NCBI GenBank assembly: GCA_003254925.1
Contig: QANZ01016537.1
Location: 74,416 to 138,415, forward strand
Direction: 5' to 3'
Length of the DNA: 64,000 nucleotides
Origin: Chamaecrista fasciculata
Lineage: Eukaryota > Streptophyta > Magnoliopsida > Fabales > Fabaceae
Every line of letters starts with the position of its first letter. The stretch's first letter is position 1. A program made the position numbers and the translations under genes. Under the pieces are notes generated by a model. That model searched no databases. It was not told the origin of the DNA and saw only the letters and a list, made by a program, of their open reading frames with translations. Shown here piece after piece: positions 1 to 13,468 of the stretch.

Positions 1-1275
1 TAATCATTGCTACTCCTCTTGATCTTACTAAAACCATTCTTGATTTCCTTTCTTGGTCTCCTACTACAAATGGTATCTTTACATCCTCCTCGGCTTACCT
101 AACCCACTTCAAAAACCATAAACCTTTTGACCATTCCTGGATTTGGAAAACTAAGCTTCCTCCTCGCTATCCTCTGTTTTTATGGAAACTTTTTAAAAAT
201 GCGATTCCTACAAACAGTAATCTCTTCTTTAAAAATTGCAGCTCTACTCCTTTCTGTGTTCTTTGTAAGGATACCATTGAAGATCTAGATCATTTGTTCA
301 GGTCTTGTCCTTTTATTACACCTATTTGGAACTCTTTTAATATCTCTCAATGTCATACTGATCTCTCTTTTCCCGATTGGTTAAAGTTCCACAGCAATCA
401 TAAGAAAAAACTCAGGCACAATATTCCTTGGAATATCTTCTTCATCATTATTATTAGGAATATCTGGATTGCAAGAAATAATTTTATATTCAATCAAAAA
501 CCTTTTAAACCAATCATTATCATAAATTCTAGCCTAGCAGAATCTGTTGAATTTATTCATCTTCTTTCTCCTAATATTGAGTCTTCTATTAACACTGTCA
601 TCAATCTCATTAGCTGGACTAAACCAGTTCTTCCTTTTTTTAAATTAAACTGCGATGGATCAGCAAAGGAAAACTTTTTAGGAGCTGGAGGTATTATAAG
701 AGACTATACTGGAAATTGGCTTTCTGGCTTCTCTGTTTTTATGGGTACAGGAAATATTATTAAAGCAGAGCTTTGGAGTATTCTTCATGGCTTAAAGCTT
801 ACTAAAGATCACAACATCTCTCACATATTAGTGGAAACAGATTCAAAACTGGCGGTTAAGCTTTTAACAAATCCTAATATCTCTTCTCATCATCATATTT
901 TCTCTCTTATTCACAATTGCATATGTTTCCTGCAACTCTTTGAAGAAGCAAAAATCCAACATATCTTCAAGGAAGCAAACCATCTGGCTGACCCTTTAGC
1001 AAATTGGGGTCGTGCATCTCAATGTCCAAAGACTATCTTTAATTCTATGCCTAGTTTCGTTTCTCTAGCTTGTCTTTATGATTACATGAATTTTTCCTTT
1101 CCTAGATCTTGTAATGCTATCTGTATTGATGACCACTTGGTGGTTAGTAATAGGGCTTTATCTTCTAGCTTTAGTTCTTCTAATTCTAGTTGTTCTGGAA
1201 ATGTATAACCTCAAACTGTTATACAACATATGTTATTGCTTTCTCCTTTAATGAATTCCGTTTGTTATGAAAAAA
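1..1275 (+). mobile_element. 3' part of a non-LTR retrotransposon (LINE), cut by the window start
   Basis: An open frame enters at base 3 and runs to a TAA at 1206-1208. It encodes the C-terminal part of a LINE ORF2 protein. About 60 bases of 3' UTR follow, ending in an A-rich tail at about 1270. A second, decayed member of the same family lies at about 30700-31980 and shares both the coding part and the 3' UTR, including its GTATAACCTC start. The unbroken frame suggests that this is the younger copy. The 5' part is outside the window, so I cannot tell whether the element is full length. Confidence 0.9.
3..1208 (+). CDS. LINE ORF2p C-terminus: zinc-binding RVT domain plus RNase H domain (partial)
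   Basis: About 401 residues, open at the 5' end. The first 100 or so match the zf-RVT region that follows the reverse transcriptase: a W-x-W-K-x-K-L-P-P segment, then C-x2-C, then H-x5-C with SCP (near base 300). After that comes a type I RNase H domain with the acidic residues visible: D in LNCDGSA (about base 650), E in KAELW (about 765), D in VETDSKL (about 838) and the terminal D in EANHLADPLA (about 985). RNase H removes the RNA strand of the RNA:DNA hybrid during target-primed reverse transcription. All four acidic positions are kept and there is no stop or frameshift. There is no credible start codon because the protein begins outside the window. Confidence 0.88.
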   Translation: MIATPLDLTKTILDFLSWSPTTNGIFTSSSAYLTHFKNHKPFDHSWIWKTKLPPRYPLFLWKLFKNAIPTNSNLFFKNCSSTPFCVLCKDTIEDLDHLFRSCPFITPIWNSFNISQCHTDLSFPDWLKFHSNHKKKLRHNIPWNIFFIIIIRNIWIARNNFIFNQKPFKPIIIINSSLAESVEFIHLLSPNIESSINTVINLISWTKPVLPFFKLNCDGSAKENFLGAGGIIRDYTGNWLSGFSVFMGTGNIIKAELWSILHGLKLTKDHNISHILVETDSKLAVKLLTNPNISSHHHIFSLIHNCICFLQLFEEAKIQHIFKEANHLADPLANWGRASQCPKTIFNSMPSFVSLACLYDYMNFSFPRSCNAICIDDHLVVSNRALSSSFSSSNSSCSGNV

Positions 1276-4200
1276 AAAAATAAAACTAATTAGTTTCTCT
1301 TTACCGGAAAAGAGGAAAGATGAATTAATAATTAGTTGTTAGCTAATAGTAATATGTTCAAAAGATATCAAATTAAGCTTGAAAATACATCAGTGCCACT
1401 ATGCCGAGAATTTATTAATATTAACTGTCTTGTACACTTAATAATCGCATCAACACATGATTTTGTTAGCATCATTAATTGTAACAGGTCAGAATAAGGT
1501 ACATCACCGTTTTGAAAGTCACCCAATTAATTACTTCAATTCGTACATGTATTAATGAAGCCGCTAACGATCGATGACGACCAGAACTAAAAATAAAAAA
1601 GAAGGAAGATAGAGACTCCATGGAAGATATATATATACATACAAATAAATTGTGTACATGTATTGATATATATAGCTCAAAATTGTTTCAATACACAGCA
1701 TGCCATACAAATATGTATATACATTTGTGGTCATTTGTTTGGGTTGAAATTAATATTGTGGGGATTGGCAAGGAAGACAATCATTTGGATGGCTAGGGTT
1801 ACAAGAAATAGCAAAAGTGGCAGACAAAGTAGGGTTCATGAAAATCACAGTTGACCCACTTAGAATGAAGAGATGAGATAATAATATGAAAAATCCAGCA
1901 ATCCTCGATCTATATATCAGGTTATAACTCCAACTAATCTTATATCATTTGAAGTGCGTCGTTACCTTTTTGGCCTTTCCAAATTTATCAAGTATCACTG
2001 TATCAACGTAACTGATTTCAACACATCAAAATTAAATATTTTTTGTTCCCATATATATATATATCTTTTTTTTTTTTTTTTTCATTTTTCTCGATCTGTA
2101 GTCAACGTCCTCCGGAATATAAGACTCAGAAGGAATGTCACCACTCCACAAGTTAATTTCTGAAAGTGAGCTATATATATATATATATATAGGATGCATC
2201 AATTCCATTCCATCATTCATGATGCACATATTATATATATATATATATATATTTACAAACTTTAGAGGCTGGACATATGCTATCTGTCTAAAGGAAATGC
2301 GAGGAAGAAATGAAAAAGAAAAAAAGAAAATAGAAAATGTGTTATGATTTTATGCTTTTTTACATGGATCGATACAGCTAGCTAGATAGCGTAGTACTAG
2401 ATGAAGAATATATAATTAATAAAAAAAATTAAAAAGAATGGTGTAGATGCATCAATCATCCTTTAGATATAGCAAGCACACAGTGGAGCGCATATTCCAC
2501 AGTCACAGACTCATATATATATATATATATATATATATACAGGCGGGATCCAAATTAAAAGGCGTAAATCACTTAATTAATGGGATGGAATCATGAGTAA
2601 CACAATATCTTAAAAACAAGATTTTATAAGAAGAATATATATGGGATTCACAAGTCACATTACATGATTTACGATTTAATTTTGATGTAATAATTAATAT
2701 ATATATCATGATCATGTGTGCATATATCGCTTTGTCTGCATGTGGCATCAGGTACTTGAATTGATGCGCTTTTTTGAGTGAGTGAATGAAGGCATGGATC
2801 GATCATTCAAGTGAGAGGAGGGAAACGGTGCAGCCTTTTTCATTGAGGATGCCAAAAAGTTATTAATCTTTTTGAGCTTAGGCTCAAAATTGTAGGGCAC
2901 TGCACTAGTGTTATAGAGAGAGAGAGAGAGAGACAGAGAGACAGAGAACTGTCCAAAAAAGAGAGGGAGAGAGAGAAAGCTAAATTGAATTTTTGAATAA
3001 AATCATCTAAAGTTTAAACTTTTTTAATGTGCAAAGTTGAATTTGGATAAATATTTTAGGTGTAATAATGTAGTTTTAATTTCTTTCAATCGAAGGTATT
3101 TTTAAAAAATATAGGGTAAATTACACTTTGGTACTCTGTAGTTTGACCCTATTTCACTTTGGTACTCTGTGGTATTCTCTATTAACACTTTGGTACCCTT
3201 TAGAGCTATTTTGTAATTTTAAGCATAACAAATTTTATAAAAACTACATAATGACCCCCAATTTTTTAAAAATTTTCATTTTACTCTTTAAATATTATGT
3301 ATCTAGAGATCTATTTGTAATTTTTTGGTATGGATTTTTGCTTTTGCCTGCTTAGCTTGAGGCTTTGACAATATATAGGTATAGAGTGCAGGGGGTGAGA
3401 GAGAAAGCATCATTGCTAGCTAGCAAACTATATATGCAAAGAGACTCGTATATATGCTTAATTAATAAATGGGATGGGCCACCACACCATCATGCTAAAT
3501 GCAATGTCCAAGCTCACAAAGACACAAGGCATGGCCCCTCACAAATCTCTCAAAATCTCATCTTCAATCATTTTGATTTGGGATATATAGTAATATATAG
3601 ATAAATAATTAACTAATCGAGAGGTCCTTGATTGAAATCAATTACTACTAATGCACCTCTCTCTTTTACTTATATTCAGGCTTTTAAACTTCAATTAATA
3701 AACAAGTTGTTTTCACAATAATTAATGTTGTCTCTGAATCTTTGATTATCTAGCTAGCTACCTTTCTTTCTTTCACTAGCTAATTAATTTCTGTTTAAAT
3801 TTTCACTAGTTTGTAAAAAAGCGCGTCCCTCTCCCGAAAGTACCCTAAATTCTTAAGGTTTTCATTGATTCTCTTGTCTTTCATTCACCTTTATCAATAT
3901 AGAAAGCGGATTTTTAAAAAATATTTGAAGGCCATCCCATGTCCCCCCTCTCTCATCATTCTAAATTTAAAACCAAAGGTGAAAGATGTATATATATGAT
4001 GGAAGTGAAAAAGATCTAGATCATGATCTATCAATCAATGAAATGAAAAAGATTACTAACTTTTGGAAAGATTATATATATATATCCCTCTCTCTCTTGC
4101 CCTTTCATGCAAAGACAAAGCCTATTTCACAATTATGGCGGTTTCAGAGAGCAATGCATGCTTCAAATAGAGGCCCTTTTGTTTCGTCTTTCTTTGAGAG

Positions 4201-7055
4201 CAGAGTGTTTCAGAAAATCGAATATATATATGGGTGTCATGTGTGAACAATACCAAATTAAAGGACTTTTTATCCTCACAATGATGTTCCACGAAAACCT
4301 ACTTGTGTTTGTCACTATATGGACTGTTTTTAAAGTTAAACCCCTAAAAAATAAGGTAACACACTCAGGCTTATTAGGCAATGATGCAAATATATGTGTG
4401 TGTAATTTATATATATCTGGTTTAACTGAAAACAATCACATGCTAAAGAAATAGGAATAATGATGATATATATATATATATATATAGCTCTAATTACATT
4501 AAGCTATCTCCTTTACGGAATGCACCCATACTAACAAAACACAACAATAATTAAAAGCATGCACTACTAACTAGTTTAATTGGGAAGCATATTATACCTC
4601 AATTATCATATTTTCCTGTAGTGTTGAGAAGTTGGTAATATTTTCATTCATATTTTAGTGAATAAGCTATTCTTAATTTCAATTCAATTATAACTTTGAG
4701 AAGAATGCAATGCGCTTCTCTCTTTCATTTCCCTTCAAAATAAACTTGACGAGATTGTAATATTTGTTTTGCATGCATTTGCCACTTTATAATAATGATA
4801 ACTGATATTATACATAAAGCTAATCGCCTCAACCATGAGCATCCGCTCATGGAATGGGGATAGGCTAATAAGCCGTCCATGTAGTATGTACAACTACAAT
4901 CAACAATTTTTCTCATATTTTGAGATTTTAGTAACTCACCTCTCAAGAATTTCGACTCCTTCTTTCATTTAATAATTAACCTTCACAGACATATATTAAA
5001 AAATAAACCTGTTCGAGTCTTGAAGTTGACATTATTGAAAGAATTTTAATTGTTTACTCTCAACCCGAATAAAATTAGTCTCCACTTATATCGTTATAAA
5101 GATAAGTGGAAAAAATTTATGATTAAATAAAAAAAACCCTAACTTTAAGCAACTCTCACACATTACTCTTTACTTTTTCACTGATTTACACTAAGTTCTC
5201 CTACGCTCTCTAACTTGTCACTCAAAGTCAATTCACAATGTGACCCTTGTATGCATTGGTTTTTCAAGCTTTCACAAGGTGTTCTATTCACATGAATTAA
5301 AGAATTAATCTATAGATTAATTTAGTTTGTTAATAATAAACGCCTATGAAATTCTACTTTTGAATATACTATTTATCTTGCATGAAGTTGATCTTTTTCC
5401 TATTTTTTCTGAAAGAACCTAGCTATAAATTTCATCCAGTTAATGGCGTCAGAAAATTCAACTTCTGATGGCAGTGAGGCTGCATATTGACTAGCATATA
5501 GTGCATATATAGAGACTAGAGAAGAAAGACACACACAACCCAAACACAAGGCAAATATCTTTGAAGTTTTTTAATTGTTATACTGAAATTATATATCCCT
5601 CCTGGTAATCTGGTATCCTTTTCCAAGATCTTACAATTACCAAGGTCCAACTTCCATAATTTAAGTCACTTCTTGGGATTTATTATTATTATTATATAAT
5701 AAATTTTTAAGAAATCAATGATATAAATTAAATTAAAAATAACCTTTTTTACCAACACCATGAATACACTGCTTAGAGTATATTTAAAATTTGCCTTATA
5801 ATTTAATGCACTTTAAATAGTGCTTAATTAAAGGCATTGAGCCATTGACTAAAAATTATAATTTTAAAATAAAAATTAAAGAAACCTCGGTATTTGTCTT
5901 TTGTTTATATCTGTAATTTGTTCTTATTCAGTTATTCTATACTACTAACTTTTTTCCAAAATTAAGGTCAATGATAATTTTTAAAAAATAACCAAAGATA
6001 AACCATTTCCCATTTCTTTGACCTATTCACTGCCATATGTGATGATGTGTCCATGTATTTTTATTTTGGAGTCATCATGTGCTTCCAATATTCCGAGTAT
6101 TCGAAAAAGTGAAAAATCTCGAGAATTCTGAAAAAAAAAATTCTTCATGAGTGGGTGAATGTATAAGCGTGGGATGTTCGAGAGTCAAAGTTATAATTTT
6201 TTTTATGAAAAAAAAAAGAGAAAACGTTCATTATATGAATGTGTGATCAATATGGACACATCCATGATACATATACATATATATATATACACACAACATG
6301 TCCATGTGTTTTATATATGGCTTAATAACTTAATATAATGGGTACAATTTTAAAAAGTAGAACAAACACATGGAAGATATCTTTGATTTCAATAAAACGA
6401 GATTGCGGCGGCTAACGATTCCCCAAATCTCGCCACCAATTACTCCTAGAACCTCACATATTTTAAACCATACATTTTATAACATATACACATTTTTTAT
6501 TAAAAAAAAAAAGTAAATGAAGAAGTAGAAGAAGAAAGGAGAAAGAAAATATAAGAAGCAGACAAATTCAGTATAGGAAGGCATACCAGGAAGAAAGGCG
6601 ATATATGGGTTTGTTCAATGAATGCTGGAAATCCTACACATTCTCTTATACATTCATCACAAACACAGCTTAAATCAAGTAATAAACAATATATGAAACC
6701 ACCACCATATACAATAATCGTCTAGTGAATATATATTAGTATACGCGATGATGAAAAGCATCATATAATTGAGAATGAAAAGGAAGTAGAAAGAAGGAGG
6801 TAATAAAAAGGCTAGCATCTAGCTATTATTTACACATAATTCGAAGGAGGGACCCAAAAGAGGATCCCAAAAAAAAAAAAAAAANAAAAAAAAAAAAAAA
6901 AGAGATTTTAAATTAAATTAAAAAAAAAGTGTTTAATTAAGTCGATGGTCACGGTTAAGAAGAGAGAATCATTAGATTGCAAGATTCGTTGTTTCATGCA
7001 TACTATTAGAAGATGATGATGATGATGATGAGAGTAGTCTCGTTTTCATTTTGCT
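1276..7055. other. Intergenic, AT-rich; no gene recognised
   Basis: No coding frame with family features. The region holds several (AT)n runs (about 2170-2190, 2232-2251, 2514-2540, 4467-4486), a GA-rich purine tract (about 2912-2988), one arm of a MITE (3114-3345, listed separately) and a poly(A) stretch with a single N at about 6885. The part next to 7055 is downstream of the VQ gene and would contain its 3' UTR. Confidence 0.6.
3114..3345. repeat. Single arm of a foldback MITE (GGGTAAATTACACTTTGGTA family)
   Basis: The sequence from GGGTAAATTACACTTTGGTA onward closely follows the left arm of the complete element at 50021-50419, with repeated ACTTTGGTAC blocks and then ACCCCCAATTTTTTAAAA. 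No inverted right arm is found within the next kilobase, so this is a truncated copy. Confidence 0.7.
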
Positions 7056-8237
7056 TCACTCAGATGAACAATTAATCCATGATTCCACCATACCTTCCGT
7101 TCTAGGCGGCGCCACCACACACTCCGCCGTCGCCGTGGTCACTTTCTCGCCGTGATGATGAAAATCCGAGGACGATGCTAAGTAGTTGACTATTTCGTTA
7201 CCTCTCGACGACGTCGTATTTGTGGTCGCGGTCGTCGTCATTGCTGCATCAGAAGAAGATGAAATTGAAACCAGGTTGTGATGATGATGATAGTGATGGT
7301 GGTTATGGAGTCCAGTGACATTTCCGAATTCCTCGAGCACGTTGATTCTGTTAGGCGGGATTTCCAAGGAGCCTTGGGATTTGTGAGGAAGAAGCGAAGA
7401 AGAATGATGATGAGGTGGGTATTTCTGTTGGGGAGGTTGTTGGAGGATGGATTGGAAGTTGAAATTGGTTGGAGTATTGTTAAACGAGGAGGGCATTGAA
7501 GAAGAAGAGGGAAAAGCGTGATGAGGTGGAAGAAGTGGAAGAGAAGGATGAAGTTTTTGGGCGAAAGGACGAAGAAGATAAGGAGGCAAATTAGGAGGGT
7601 CGAGATTAGATCTATTCGGGGCGGAAGATCCGAATAGATCCAATCGGGTTCTGGGAAAAGACGAAGATGTAAAAGGCGGTGCGGGTATTCCAGTGAATTC
7701 CTGAACCATGGCTCGGAAATTCGTGGTGTCTGTGGTTAGAACCGTGGTTGGTGCCCGGCGAGAGGCTCTCGACCTCTTCTTCGGGTTTCGACCACTGTTA
7801 TTGGTGGTCGAGGTGGTCAAGGTGGTCGAGGTGATTTGATCAATGGCTGCCGGAGGCGGAGGCGGAGTGGTGGCCTGAGCCTGAGGCAGCAAAAGCGGCT
7901 GAAATGAAGGAAAAGGGTCGGATCTAGGAGGTTTAGAATTGGTGGACCAGAGCATGTCACGGTGGAGAAGAGAAGGATTATTATTGAGGTGGGATCTTGG
8001 ATTTGGATCCAAGTAGTTATTAGAGAAAGGGTCCATCATAGGATTAGCCTCATGGTGTTGTTGGCTTGGGTTCGTAGAGAACGGACCAACACCAACATGG
8101 TGATGAGTGGTTGTTAGGTTGTTACCGATGTTGTTATTGCTGTTGAAGAAGGCGGAGATGGATTCCACGCGTGAATCGTAATCATCGTCACCACCACTCG
8201 AAGATTGCATACTCCCACCACTGTTACCCGAATCCAT
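7056..8237 (-). CDS. VQ motif-containing protein, 393 aa, intronless
   Basis: VQ proteins are plant nuclear cofactors that bind WRKY transcription factors (groups I and IIc) and tune defence, stress and growth genes. The diagnostic FxxxVQxxTG motif is present as FRAMVQEFTG at about residues 174-183. Just before it is a basic KKRSRASRR stretch (about 153-161), a likely nuclear localisation signal. The rest is low-complexity (Ser, Thr, Asn, His, Pro), as is usual in this family. I chose the ATG at 8237 (MDSGNSGG) over an in-frame ATG 26 codons upstream, because the upstream segment is hydrophobic and unlike the family; from memory, homologues near AT4G39720 begin with a similar MDSGNS-type sequence. 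There is no intron, which is normal for VQ genes. Upstream W-box cores (GGTCAA near 8794, TTGACC near 9181) would fit WRKY control, but such short sites are common by chance. Confidence 0.92.
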   Translation of the reverse strand: MDSGNSGGSMQSSSGGDDDYDSRVESISAFFNSNNNIGNNLTTTHHHVGVGPFSTNPSQQHHEANPMMDPFSNNYLDPNPRSHLNNNPSLLHRDMLWSTNSKPPRSDPFPSFQPLLLPQAQATTPPPPPAAIDQITSTTLTTSTTNNSGRNPKKRSRASRRAPTTVLTTDTTNFRAMVQEFTGIPAPPFTSSSFPRTRLDLFGSSAPNRSNLDPPNLPPYLLRPFAQKLHPSLPLLPPHHAFPSSSSMPSSFNNTPTNFNFQSILQQPPQQKYPPHHHSSSLLPHKSQGSLEIPPNRINVLEEFGNVTGLHNHHHYHHHHNLVSISSSSDAAMTTTATTNTTSSRGNEIVNYLASSSDFHHHGEKVTTATAECVVAPPRTEGMVESWINCSSE

Positions 8238-11200
8238 GAGATTGAGGTATGGAAAGAGATATACAAGGCACAGAGATTTGGTTTTGGTAATAGTGGGTGT
8301 TCCGCAAGCAAGCAAGAAAAAGTGATTTCAGAAAAAAAAGTACAGAGAAACGTGTTTATGGAGGCTCTGATCTGCTAGCTGCAACCGTAACAGTGCGTGC
8401 TTTACTTTGTGGACATAACTACTCCAAGGAATAAACAGAAAAAACACCCTCACACATATATATGTAAATTTATTGCTACTCCCAATTAACACCTTGTACT
8501 GTACTGCTCTCTACACGCATCAGTTTCTGTGTGTTTTTTGTTTTTCCTGAGGCATGGACTCTCTCTCTCTTTTTCTTTTCTGACTGTGTATGTATGTATG
8601 TATGTCTTTGGGTTAGGGTTTAAAGGAAGTGAACTAGAAAAAGGAAAGAGATGGTTTTCTAAACTTCTTTATCTCTCTCTAAAAAGGAAGGCTGCTTCTG
8701 CTTCCGGTTTCGCCCAGAAAAAGAAAACAAAAAGGAAAGAAAATATATCAGAGTGGGGTAGCCTAGCCATCCATGGATGGAAGGTTAGCTTTGGTCAAAG
8801 TATGTGGGACTTGTGGTTTTGATTTGTTCTGTGTCAATTGGAACAAAATAAAATAAATAATAATAATATGGGAGTTTAATATAGAAGCTGTACACCATCA
8901 GAGAATATATAGAATTCATTAGAATATTATTATTTTGGGTTTGTGTTAGATTTCTCGGAATAATGAGGTGGGCAAGCAAAAGCAACCAAATCATAGTTAC
9001 ATGGTGGTTGAATTTCCAAAATACGCTTCAAGAAACTAATACAAATACCACAATACTAAATTAATTTATTCAGCCTACACAAAAAAAAAATATTTTATCA
9101 GGATTATATTAACCCCAATAAGTACTATATGATAAAAAAAAGGAAATGCATAAAATTAAACTTCTTTTCCAATAATATCTTTGACCAAGTCAGAGTTTGT
9201 GGTATTTAATTAATACAACAGAAAAGAAGAAAAACCCGATAGACCGGCGTTTAATGTTTATACATAAAAGCTCATCAGAGAATCTTTCACATCACAGTGT
9301 TCCTTAGCGAAGATGTAGAAGGAAAATCATGACACTTTTATCATCTCGATCATCTAAGCTTCATTATTATTATTATTAATTAATGTCTTCTGCTTTAAGC
9401 TCTTCTTTTTTCCTCTTTTATATATTAATATATTTCATCGCATGATCAACTCTGTGTCTGTAGGAAGAAATTCTATTATAACTTAGCTAGCTAGCTAAAC
9501 AGATGAATCAGTTCAACAACAATTGAGTTCGCTGCAACCATCGAAACTAAAAGGAACCAAAAACCCTCTTAATTTTAATTCGATTGGGGGATTATTTCCT
9601 GTCGTGGTAATTAATAAACGTTAATGTTTAATTAATCATTTTTTTAATCAACTTGTTTCAAAGAATATTAATTTTAGTGTTCCTTATGATTTTTTATCAA
9701 TGTTTATTGTTAGCTTTTTTCTTTCTTTTTCCCCTTTGAACACATACCTATATTAGTTTTCTATTTGCTTCCTCACGTCTCCAAAGTGTACACGTAATGT
9801 ATATCATATATATATAAATACAAACAAATGAGATTATTCCCCCCTAACACTAAATTTTTAAGTCTCCTGTGTACATGATCTCGTCACTTAGACAAACATT
9901 TTAGTCCTTCTTCAACGTGCAACAACATCGTCCTCAAATTGTGCCCTTTTTCTAAATTCTAAATTCTCACACCTTAAATTTATTTATCTACCTATCTTAC
10001 GTTCTTCCAAAACTCAACGCACCTCGAACTATAGGTGGTAACCCTATATATTTATAACCGTACTAAACTTATGGAAATAATGTACAAATACTTAAATATA
10101 TATTAATTAAACAGCCTGTTAATCATATATAGATATATAGCTATTGATTTTATAATCATATATGGTACTTTGAAGTTTTAATATATATATATATATATTG
10201 AAAAATAAATACTATAAGACTATAAGTACATGTATTTTTGTAAAGATTATTGATAAAAAAAAAAGAAGAAGATATATTGGAGTTTGCTTCATAAGTGAAC
10301 TATAGCAAGAAGGACGCGTGGGGGAGATTTAATGTGGCGAAAACTGTTGAACTAATGTGTCAATGAAGTTACTTGAGCAAGTAAAACTAGTTTAATTAGT
10401 ATGAGGAGATGTGTTGATCACCTCCCTTCCACCTAAAAAGATATGTTGATAAATCAAAGATTAGGAAATCATGATGGGACCTCTAATTAACATCGCACAA
10501 CGTAACACAGTAATTATTTGTTATAATTAGCATTAATTATTAATTATTCAATTTATTGATAATATATATATATATAATATAATATAATGTTGCCTATATA
10601 TTAATATTTGTATAGGTAATTAATTATACATGATGCTGACCGTCCGATTAATTATTGATCAGATTGATCGATATATCATATCATCTTTTATATATCCCCC
10701 AATAATGGATAGAAGAGGTCCAAAATTGTGTGACACAGGGACCCCTACTAGTGCCTTTGTCTACCTTAATGCTATTCTGCATGTGCTCCAGCACCACCTA
10801 ATTAATGCACTAATTTCATTTTTATTAAACCTAAATCAGAAAAACTACAACAAAATAACGACACCATGTGTCTACGGGAGAATCGTTTAAAAATAGTTAA
10901 ATTTCAAAATGTAGTACACTTATGCTTCAATATCTGATATATATATATATATATAAGTATATGCATGTGTGTGTTTGCTTAATTAAACACAAATTAAGGC
11001 ATAGGACATTTTGTTATTTAGCTTGATTTAAATAGAAAGGGATATTTATGTTGTGGCATGATGGAGGCATGAGGGGGATGGTTGATTAATTAAGTGATAA
11101 TTAAATAATTAATTAATTAACGGCTCGCAGTGGAGAGAAATTAAAATGGGGGTAGCCTGCATGTTACGTAAATTGTAGATATTAGGAAATAAAATAATGA

Positions 11201-12140
11201 TGTACCTTTTTTGTTTCAGAAAGGGTTATGTATGTTTGTGGACGGAAAGTTTTATGATACATGAATCAAATAAAAAGAAGAGGAAGAAGCCAAGTTTGTT
11301 GACTCATACATAATCATAATTAAATTGAATTAATCTATTAAGTTATATATTAAAATCTGTTCACAGACATGTAGCAGAAAGGAGCCGTTTTGTTTGATTT
11401 TGCTCCTTAAATCAGATACTGAATTATTTAAATTTTGACAGCGGATGAACAAAGCAACAAATTAAGAATTAAATTAAACAAAGAAAAATTTGTGAAGCAG
11501 GAAAGTGATGTTTGGCAAATTATTAATGCTCAAATAATCCAAAATTTGGATCCTCTCCATTAGCATGGATGGATATACAATTATACATATACATAAAGCC
11601 CGTTTCTGTCACCTGGACATAAAATATTGAAAAAATCACTACACAAGGCATAAAGAGGTGAGATTAATAATATTATTGGATGCATATATATTAATTAAGG
11701 CACACACACATATACATAATTGAGTCATTATCTAGTCTATATCAAGATTTGGTCTTTTCTTTTAATTTGTCTTCTTTTATATCTTTCAGTCCTATTTTCC
11801 TTCAAGTTTCTGAACTTATTAACGTACGCCAGAAAAAGAATCATATGCTTATTTTCCTCTAATTAAAAACAACACTTTGTTATGTGATACATACATTCTT
11901 ATGAAATGATGATAGTGCTGTGCCTCAACTTGTCTATGAATGTTTCGTAAAAACTCGTCAAATGCATATAGCCATTCTTTTTAACCTTTTTTTTTTCTTT
12001 TAATAGGAAATATTATATACTGACCTTATTGATAGAGAAGTACTAAAAATTTAATCTTATTATCTTTTGGTAAAATATATAATAAAATGCCTGCTATATT
12101 AATAAACGTGACCTTATACGAAATAGTAAACAGTTTAATA
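8238..12140. other. VQ promoter side and intergenic spacer
   Basis: No gene recognised. The segment 8238-8800 is the 5' flank of the VQ gene and has pyrimidine-rich tracts (CTCTCTCTCTTTTTC near 8560) and a TATG repeat (about 8588-8605). The remainder is AT-rich with short microsatellites, including TA runs at 10170-10190, 10560-10576 and 10936-10955. No RNA gene signature was found. Confidence 0.55.
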
Positions 12141-12179
12141 TCATTTAAGTAATTTTTTTTTTTTTTGCACTACAAGAAA

Positions 12180-12660
12180 ATGGGTTTTTTGCAGCGACCT
12201 TTTTGCAGCGATACAGATATTGCTACGAAAAGTAGGGCTTCTGCAGCGACTAAAATTTGTCGCTGCTAATAGACATATTTTGTAGCGACTTAAACTATCG
12301 CTGCAGAAAATGTAGGTATTAGCAGCGACTTTAGCAAAGTTGCTGCCAATACTTGTCCGCGAAAGTTTAAAATTTTGGTGCGAAAACTATAGGCAGCGAA
12401 TGAATGGAAGTCGCTGCTAATAACATTTAGCAGCGACGAAGCCGCTACTAAAAGCATGCAGTTCAGCAGCGACATCCGGAGTTTCGCTACTAATGGTTAT
12501 TCAACAAAATAAAAAAAATTGGTGCTAAATTATTGGCAGCGACTTTCTTAAAATCGCTGCAAATAACTTTTAGTAGCAAAATATGTCGCTGCGAAAGGTT
12601 GACCAATTAGCAGCAACTTTCCATCGCTTCCAAAAGTTTCTCGCAATATTTGAAATTTTT
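12180..12660. repeat. Left subterminal repeat zone of the CACTA element
   Basis: Dense direct and inverted copies of TGCAGCGAC / GTCGCTGC, some degenerate (TAGTAGCAAA, GCAGCAACTT), spaced roughly every 15-40 bases. The same motif fills the opposite end (16925-17430). Subterminal arrays of this kind are the usual binding sites for the TNPA-like protein of CACTA elements; that function is inferred. Confidence 0.85.
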
Positions 12661-12726
12661 GGTACCAAATTATAGATAGCGCGCGAAAATGGCAAATTTT
12701 GGAACAAAATTATGAGTAAACTATAA

Positions 12727-13468
12727 TTTTGGTCCTTAAAATTTCATTGAGTTGATAAGTTGGTCCCTAAAAGATTGAAATATATAATTTAGTCCTTGAA
12801 AAATTAAAAAGGTATACTCTTTAATTCTAAAATATTAAAATAGGCCAAAGTCCTATTTTGGTCCCCCAGTTATGCTCCTTGTTCCAAATAGGTCCCCCAG
12901 TTATTTTTTGTTCCATATTGGTCCCCCAGTTATGCAAAACTTGAAAAACTTGGTCCCTCTAACGTTTTCCATCCATTTTTCCGTTAAAAAAAGAGGAAAA
13001 ATAAACTTTCATCCCCAAAAGTTTTATTTTCTTATATTAAGGTCCTTTTTTTTTATAATAGGATCAAAACGTAAGAAAAGAAAATAAATTAAGATTTTAA
13101 GTGAATTTACCCAAAAGTAAATTAAGATTTTTAACGGAAAAATGGATGGAAAACGTTAGAGGGACCAACTTTTTCAAGTTTTGCATAACTGGGGGACCAA
13201 TATGGAACAAAAAATAACTGGAGGACTTATTTGGAACAAGGAGCATAACTGGGGGACCAAAATAGGACTTTGGCCTATTTTAATATTTTAGAATTAAAGA
13301 GTATACCTTTTTAATTTTTCAAGGACTAAATTATATATTTCAATCTTTTATGGACCAACTTATCAACTCAATGAAATTTTAAGGACCATATAAAAGACCA
13401 ACAAATATACTTGAGGGACCAAAATAAATTTTTGAGCAAATATGAGGAACTAAAATATGACTTTGACC
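12727..13468. mobile_element. Foldback MITE (Mutator-like type) nested inside the CACTA element
   Basis: Long inverted arms, about 12733-12990 and 13113-13395, contain repeated TTGGTCC blocks (for example TTTTGGTCCCCCAGTTATGC against its inverted GCATAACTGGGGGACC). The right side extends to GACTTTGACC at 13468, resembling the GGYCAAAGT end of the other MITEs here. The left outer end is truncated or diverged, and I found no clean target duplication. The element has no coding capacity. It lies wholly within the CACTA element and so inserted after it, or was carried along with it. Confidence 0.75.

Noticed and set aside
4725..4946. 73-codon minus-strand frame
   Set aside because: No family resemblance and AT-rich spacer on both sides.
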